Assembly (NCBI GenBank): GCA_024401295.1
Contig: JAKSLG010000024.1
Location: 1 to 36,711 of the forward strand
Length of the DNA stretch: 36,711 nucleotides
Direction of reading: 5' to 3'
Source of the DNA: Bacteroidales bacterium
GTDB lineage: Bacteria; Bacteroidota; Bacteroidia; Bacteroidales; Marinilabiliaceae
Part shown: positions 33,452-36,711 of the stretch, one piece after another
Layout: each line of letters begins with the position of its first letter
Position numbering within the stretch: position 1 is the first letter of the stretch
The notes under the pieces: generated by a model
Database searches by the model: none
What the model saw: the letters and a program-made list of their open reading frames with translations, nothing else
What the model was told of the DNA's origin: nothing
Made by a program: the position numbers and the translations under genes

Positions 33452-33479
33452 ATCTTGACTGCAAGATTACGATTTTTTT
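33452..33479 (+). terminator. Weak terminator-like hairpin after DUF3800, copy 1
   Basis: ATCTTG (33452-33457) and CAAGAT (33462-33467) form a 6-bp stem with loop ACTG. A T7 run follows five bases later (33473-33479). The stem is short, so termination may be partial. Confidence 0.45.
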
Positions 33480-33588
33480 GTCAACAATACAAGATACTAC
33501 TCTAAATTTTGCATTTTCCTCTACCATATTTAACATTTATATAAAGAGAACAGCCCAATAAACTATGATTGACAAACATCTATAAAAA

Positions 33589-33657
33589 GCTCACCCTCTT
33601 GCCGAACAACACCGCATCGTTGCGAAGATAGAAGAACTCTTTGGTATATTTAAATAA
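33589..33657 (+). pseudogene. hsdS 3'-terminal remnant, copy 1
   Basis: The frame reads AHPLAEQHRIVAKIEELFGI and ends FK-stop. PLAEQHRIVAKIE is the conserved motif after a target recognition domain in type I specificity subunits. Nothing upstream continues the gene, so it is a 23-codon relic, on the strand opposite to the intact hsdS at the right edge. Confidence 0.8.
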
Positions 33658-33733
33658 GAAACATTTTTGCAAGATTGATAACAAACGAAATAAACCAACT
33701 GTTTTTAAGGTCTGCCGATTATTTATTCTCGAG

Positions 33734-33808
33734 ATTTTAGTTGCCGACGACCGCGAGATAGGTTTTGACAACAAGATTCCAATGTGGCTTTTCGGGTTGA
33801 TGTACTGA
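33734..33808 (+). repeat. 75-bp direct repeat, copy 2 (DR2), hybrid of DR1 and DR3
   Basis: Its left part equals DR3 at the three sites where DR1 and DR3 differ, and its right part equals DR1 at the site (33796) where DR3 has A. It is therefore the junction of the duplication. The 25-codon frame with TGA is intact. Confidence 0.9.
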
Positions 33809-33902
33809 ACTATGTGCCAGTTTGTATGCATATTTATTAGCATTATTTGCACAAGAAATATGAATAGTTTCGTAAAAGCAAAATAGTTTCGGTTGTTATT
33901 AT

Positions 33903-33910
33903 TACTTTTG
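33903..33910 (+). promoter_or_regulatory. -7 element of DUF3800 cassette, copy 2
   Basis: TACTTTTG, identical to the copy at 32533-32540, in the second unit. Confidence 0.45.
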
Positions 33911-33916
33911 TATTAA

Positions 33917-33976
33917 ATGTTGCACTACAATTTCGACCAGTGCAAGTTCCCGAAAGACGAGGAAGAAGAATTGTGA
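33917..33976 (+). CDS. 19-codon upstream ORF coupled to DUF3800, copy 2
   Basis: Identical to the ORF at 32547-32606, with the same TTGTGA overlap onto the DUF3800 start. Confidence 0.4.
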   Translation: MLHYNFDQCKFPKDEEEEL

Positions 33977-34767
33977 AGAAAACTGAAGATATAAAGGCAT
34001 ATTACTTCTTTGATGAAGCTGGCGATCCTCAGATATTGGGAAAGAGGGGTGTCAATCTCATCGAGAGAGGAACTGCGAGCAAGACGTTTATGGTTGGATA
34101 TTTGGAAACAAAGGATCCTATGTCTTTTCGCAGAGCTCTCATCCAACTGCATGAGAAGATAAAAAATGATGACTATCTTGCTGATATACCATCAATAAAC
34201 AGCACCAACAAATCCTTTCATGCCAACAAGGACTGCCAGGAAGTAAGAAGTGAAGTGTTTCGTCTTCTTAAAAAAATTGATTTCAAGTTCTATTGCATAG
34301 TTGCAAGGAAAGATGAGGATATTTTCCGTAGGATGTTTGATCTAAAAGACAAGAAAATCTACAAATACCTCGTAAGCAAACTACTTGAAAACCGCCTTCA
34401 TCTTTACAAAGACATTGACATCTATTTCTCTGCAATGGGCAACGTTGTGCGTCAGGATACTATGCAGGAGGCAGTAAACAATGCCATTAGCACGTTCATA
34501 AACAAATGGAATTACGACAACTCTTCCACGATTCGAATACTTATCCAGCAAAACAGCGAGGAACCTCTACTACAGGCAGCCGACTACGTGCTATGGACTA
34601 TCCAAAGGGCTTATGAGCGTGGAGAATTCAGGTATTATAATTATTTGAAAGACAAGATTGCATTGGTTCATGATATCTTTGACACAAGATACTATCACAC
34701 AAAAGGTCAAAGCAACTATTATACACCAAACAATCAGCTAGAGGCAAAAAAAATAGACCCTGTATAA
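33973..34767 (+). CDS. DUF3800 family protein, copy 2
   Basis: The encoded protein is identical to that of copy 1, including the DEAGD and QAADY motifs and the purine-rich site before the GTG start at 33973 (alternative GTG at 33940). The lack of divergence means the duplication is very recent, is kept uniform by recombination, or reflects collapse or expansion during assembly; the repeat-junction pattern favours a real event. Confidence 0.82.
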   Translation: MKKTEDIKAYYFFDEAGDPQILGKRGVNLIERGTASKTFMVGYLETKDPMSFRRALIQLHEKIKNDDYLADIPSINSTNKSFHANKDCQEVRSEVFRLLKKIDFKFYCIVARKDEDIFRRMFDLKDKKIYKYLVSKLLENRLHLYKDIDIYFSAMGNVVRQDTMQEAVNNAISTFINKWNYDNSSTIRILIQQNSEEPLLQAADYVLWTIQRAYERGEFRYYNYLKDKIALVHDIFDTRYYHTKGQSNYYTPNNQLEAKKIDPV

Positions 34768-34821
34768 GACTAGGTACAAAAACTGTACGCATGGCATGGG
34801 GCCCACTTTCATCTTAATAGG

Positions 34822-34849
34822 ATCTTGACTGCAAGATTACGATTTTTTT
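34822..34849 (+). terminator. Weak terminator-like hairpin after DUF3800, copy 2
   Basis: The same 6-bp stem and T7 run as at 33452-33479, in the second unit. Confidence 0.45.
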
Positions 34850-34958
34850 GTCAACAATACAAGATACTACTCTAAATTTTGCATTTTCCTCTACCATATT
34901 TAACATTTATATAAAGAGAACAGCCCAATAAACTATGATTGACAAACATCTATAAAAA

Positions 34959-35027
34959 GCTCACCCTCTTGCCGAACAACACCGCATCGTTGCGAAGATA
35001 GAAGAACTCTTTGGTATATTTAAATAA
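34959..35027 (+). pseudogene. hsdS 3'-terminal remnant, copy 2
   Basis: Identical to 33589-33657. It encodes PLAEQHRIVAKIEELFGI then FK-stop, with no upstream specificity gene in this orientation. Confidence 0.8.
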
Positions 35028-35103
35028 GAAACATTTTTGCAAGATTGATAACAAACGAAATAAACCAACTGTTTTTAAGGTCTGCCGATTATTTATTCTC
35101 GAG

Positions 35104-35178
35104 ATTTTAGTTGCCGACGACCGCGAGATAGGTTTTGACAACAAGATTCCAATGTGGCTTTTCGGATTGATGTACTGA
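35104..35178 (+). repeat. 75-bp direct repeat, copy 3 (DR3)
   Basis: Matches DR2 except for A at 35166 (a synonymous GGG to GGA change). Similarity to the other copies ends exactly at the TGA stop codon, after which the sequence is unrelated. Confidence 0.9.
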
Positions 35179-35280
35179 TGACACACTCCTACCAACATAT
35201 CCGAACCACTAAAGGCAAATCAAGCCCCGTTTGGCGTAGGCACCTGCCCAAATCACTCATGATGCTAGCGAATAGTTCGT

Positions 35281-35331
35281 GCAAGGCTGGAGCCTTGCTT
35301 TTAGCTTCGGCGTAGGCTAGAGCCTACGCCG
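35281..35331. repeat. Two REP-like perfect palindromes
   Basis: GCAAGGCT-GG-AGCCTTGC (35281-35298) and CGGCGTAGGCT-AG-AGCCTACGCCG (35308-35331) share the core GGCT-nn-AGCC and lie 9 bases apart. The first is followed by TTTTA and could weakly terminate plus-strand transcripts. GGCGTAGGC occurs again at 35233-35241. They look like short interspersed palindromic repeats. Confidence 0.7.
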
Positions 35332-35362
35332 GACAGAGGAACGAACACGAATTGTCATGAAT

Positions 35363-36711
35363 TCACCCCATCATCCCCTCTATCCTCTCCAACACCCCAA
35401 ACACCTCTTCAATCTTCTCCACAATGCGCTTTTGCTCTGCAAGGGGTGGAAGAGGAATAAGTATTTTATTTAGATTATCTTGAGACAATTTTGGTTGAGC
35501 AGAACCCGTTATATAATCATCTAATGACATACTATTTACTACAACTGCGACATAATCTAAAATAGATTTTTCTTTGCAGTCTAATATGTGTGCATGATTA
35601 TTCACCCAATATTTTCCTTCCGCAAAAAAAGCATTGTCTTTAGCTCGTGATAACAGATTCGCACCATCCTCTCCTATTAGCAATAATCTTTCATCAAACA
35701 AATAAGATGCAACTTTATCTACAACTCCAGTCGCCCCATAGTAATCATAGATCCGTTCTGACTGTTTTTTCCTTTCTGTCGAAGACACTGGTTTTCTTTC
35801 AGAGTCTCTATTTGTCAGCAGTTCACCAATCGTTGTCCAACACCAAGAACTTGGCACCTCAAACGGCACCTCGTCCAAATCTACCGATGGAATGGATGAT
35901 TTTTTGCTTTTAGACGCACGACCGTGCGTCTCTACATCCGCCCGAATGCGTGCCAACAGCTCCCCCGCCGGCTCATCCTCCGGATTCTGCGCCACCAACT
36001 TTCCCCGAATCGCCAAATCCAAGACCTTCTTCTTGGTCTGCTCGATGCTCTTCTTCAAATCGGCTTCGTTCTTCTCCAACTGATCGATGACGGCAAACCA
36101 TTTCTCTATTGCCGCTACAATGCGATGTTGCTCGGCGAGAGGAGGAAGAGGGATGGGGAATGACGCTAATTTTTGAGAATTAATATTAGATTGATTTATT
36201 CCGTCAGTTTTTACTAAATTACACCAATCCCTTTCATACTTACTTATCATCACATAAGTAAGGTAGTTGGAATTAACTATAAATGGAGTCATTTTTATTA
36301 TATACCCAGCATATATAGCAGGAATTTCGCCTTCATATACAGCAACTTTACCAACCCATTCACTACTATTAGTTCTGTTAAATAAAACATCTCCTTTTTT
36401 CAGCATCAGGGTCTCTATGTCTTTCTCATTTGAAGTATAAACCAAATCAGAATAATCAAGCGTTCCATTCCTAGTAATGTTTCCCATTCTTAAAACAGCG
36501 ACCTTTCCTACTTTAGATGACTTTTCAGAAGTTCCATATTGAAGGGAAGGTGTAATTTCTCCAATCGTTGTCCAACACCAAGAACTTGGCACCTCAAACG
36601 GTACCTCATCCAAATCCACCGAAGAAATGGCTGATTTTTTCCCTTTCGCACTCTTTGCCTTCTCCGCCTGAATGCGTTTCAACAACTCGCTGGCAGGCTC
36701 ATCGTTAGGAT
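35363..36711 (-). CDS. hsdS: Type I restriction-modification specificity subunit, 5' end outside the window
   Basis: The frame is open from the window edge (reading PNDEPASELLKRIQAEK) to the TGA at 35363, about 449 codons visible. There are two target recognition domains, each opening EVPSSWCWTTIGE. The first ends IPLPPLAEQHRIVAAIEKWF and is followed by a long helical spacer (LEKNEADLKKSIEQTKKKVL, then LVAQNPEDEPAGELLARI). The second ends IPLPPLAEQKRIVEKIEEVFG. The spacer matches the N-terminal segment seen at the edge, so probably only about 25-30 residues are missing. HsdS chooses the DNA sequence recognised by the HsdM/HsdR complex; hsdM and hsdR should lie beyond the edge. The internal repeat and palindrome are listed separately. 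Confidence 0.93.
   Translation of the reverse strand, partial: PNDEPASELLKRIQAEKAKSAKGKKSAISSVDLDEVPFEVPSSWCWTTIGEITPSLQYGTSEKSSKVGKVAVLRMGNITRNGTLDYSDLVYTSNEKDIETLMLKKGDVLFNRTNSSEWVGKVAVYEGEIPAIYAGYIIKMTPFIVNSNYLTYVMISKYERDWCNLVKTDGINQSNINSQKLASFPIPLPPLAEQHRIVAAIEKWFAVIDQLEKNEADLKKSIEQTKKKVLDLAIRGKLVAQNPEDEPAGELLARIRADVETHGRASKSKKSSIPSVDLDEVPFEVPSSWCWTTIGELLTNRDSERKPVSSTERKKQSERIYDYYGATGVVDKVASYLFDERLLLIGEDGANLLSRAKDNAFFAEGKYWVNNHAHILDCKEKSILDYVAVVVNSMSLDDYITGSAQPKLSQDNLNKILIPLPPLAEQKRIVEKIEEVFGVLERIEGMMG
35826..35866 (-). repeat. 41-bp direct repeat in hsdS, copy next to the second recognition domain
   Basis: Identical over 41 bp to 36561-36601, with further similarity on the left-hand coding side for about 20 bp. 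It encodes the start of the recognition domain (FEVPSSWCWTTIG). The two copies are 735 bp, exactly 245 codons, apart. Confidence 0.9.
35912..35931. repeat. Perfect 9-bp palindrome inside the hsdS linker
   Basis: AGACGCACG-AC-CGTGCGTCT lies within the coding sequence and is read in frame as ETHGRAS. The matching linker before the first recognition domain lacks it. Confidence 0.8.
36561..36601 (-). repeat. 41-bp direct repeat in hsdS, copy next to the first recognition domain
   Basis: Partner of 35826-35866. It marks the start of the first recognition domain. Confidence 0.9.

Larger units (their letters stand above)
33398..33916. other. Gene-poor stretch inside the cassette array
   Basis: This 519-bp AT-rich stretch holds the weak terminator hairpin, an hsdS 3' fragment (33589-33657), an open frame of about 75 bp leading into DR2, DR2 itself and the -7 element of the second DUF3800 gene. 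I see no intact gene. Antisense frames over DR2 are shadows of the + strand coding remnants. Confidence 0.6.
32364..35178 (+). repeat. Tandem duplication of a 1370-bp cassette bounded by 75-bp direct repeats
   Basis: Unit A (32364-33733) and unit B (33734-35103) match base for base over the regions I compared, apart from three substitutions in the first 45 bases. A third, truncated copy of the leading 75 bp closes the array (35104-35178). Each unit holds, in order, the 75-bp repeat, a -7 box, a 19-codon ORF, a DUF3800 gene, a hairpin with T-run, an hsdS 3' fragment and about 75 bp of open frame leading into the next repeat. Base composition is clearly more AT-rich than the left 31 kb, suggesting acquired DNA. 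Confidence 0.95.
34768..35362. other. Gene-poor stretch between the cassette array and hsdS
   Basis: This 595-bp stretch holds the second terminator-like hairpin, the second hsdS remnant, DR3, and two perfect GC-rich palindromes (35281-35298 and 35308-35331). I see no intact gene in it. Confidence 0.6.

Noticed and set aside
33580-33852. Minus-strand frame of 90 codons over the hsdS remnant and DR2, with a similar frame at 34950-35198
   Set aside because: Antisense of plus-strand coding remnants; the two versions differ only where the flanking sequence changes.
32364-35178. Interpretation as an insertion sequence or composite transposon
   Set aside because: No transposase, no terminal inverted repeats and no target duplication are visible. 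The direct repeats are coding fragments and fit recombination better.
32364-35178. Integron cassette array
   Set aside because: The 75-bp repeats lack the paired inverted core sites of attC, and no integrase is present in the window.

Overview
The window looks like a chromosomal segment of a Bacteroidota bacterium, most likely order Bacteroidales. The signs are: NigD-like, PCMD and calycin-like surface lipoproteins; a GldF-GldG type ABC permease; a GldI-like FKBP lipoprotein; an Lnb-like (DUF4105) protein; a long surface protein ending in a Prevotella/Bacteroides-style 'DIQGRR...GIYIVNGKK' tail; and many promoters of the Bacteroidota form (-33 TTTG / about 19 bp / -7 TAnnTTTG). I cannot fix the genus from sequence alone.

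Layout. 1-55: 5' part of a tRNA-Asp (minus). 246-6000: three minus-strand genes, each with its own candidate promoter (TPR-coupled PP2C phosphatase, carboxynorspermidine-dehydrogenase-like enzyme, OmpA/PD40 envelope protein). 6118-10115: plus-strand GH3 beta-xylosidase-type enzyme, a terminator, then a PPOX/NimA-like flavoprotein coupled to a DUF554 membrane protein. 10112-14780: minus-strand operon surE - small membrane protein - lpxB - fused gldF/gldG. 14913-17287: cysteate synthase coupled to an ATP-grasp-like protein of unknown role. 17284-19507: minus operon nrnA - GldI-like FKBP lipoprotein - NigD-like lipoprotein. 19632-20093: ndk. 20196-23396: minus operon of a calycin-like lipoprotein, a PCMD lipoprotein and an outer-membrane beta-barrel protein. 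23583-29997: Lnb-like lipoprotein acyltransferase candidate overlapping a 1760-aa surface protein built of seven InlB-like beta repeats, a PCMD-like domain and nine helical repeats. 30145-32300: a CE1-type esterase, then an ArsC/LMW-phosphatase and GNAT pair.

The last 4.4 kb (32364-36711) is accessory DNA and clearly AT-richer. A 1370-bp unit carrying a DUF3800 gene and an hsdS 3' fragment is present twice in tandem. It is bounded by three copies of a 75-bp direct repeat, which is itself the last 25 codons (stop included) of an unidentified gene. The nucleotide differences between the repeats show that the middle copy is a hybrid of the outer two, as expected from unequal crossing over. Next to it, in the opposite orientation, is a type I specificity gene (hsdS) with an internal in-frame direct repeat and a perfect palindrome in its linker; it runs off the window end.

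Functional threads: envelope and surface biology dominates (lpxB, OmpA protein, Lnb-like protein, Gld-like proteins, lipoproteins, giant repeat protein), along with plant-polysaccharide breakdown (GH3, CE1) and a restriction/defence-like accessory end. The best candidates for undescribed biology are the DUF3800/hsdS cassette array, the cysteate synthase/ATP-grasp pair and the Lnb/giant surface protein pair.
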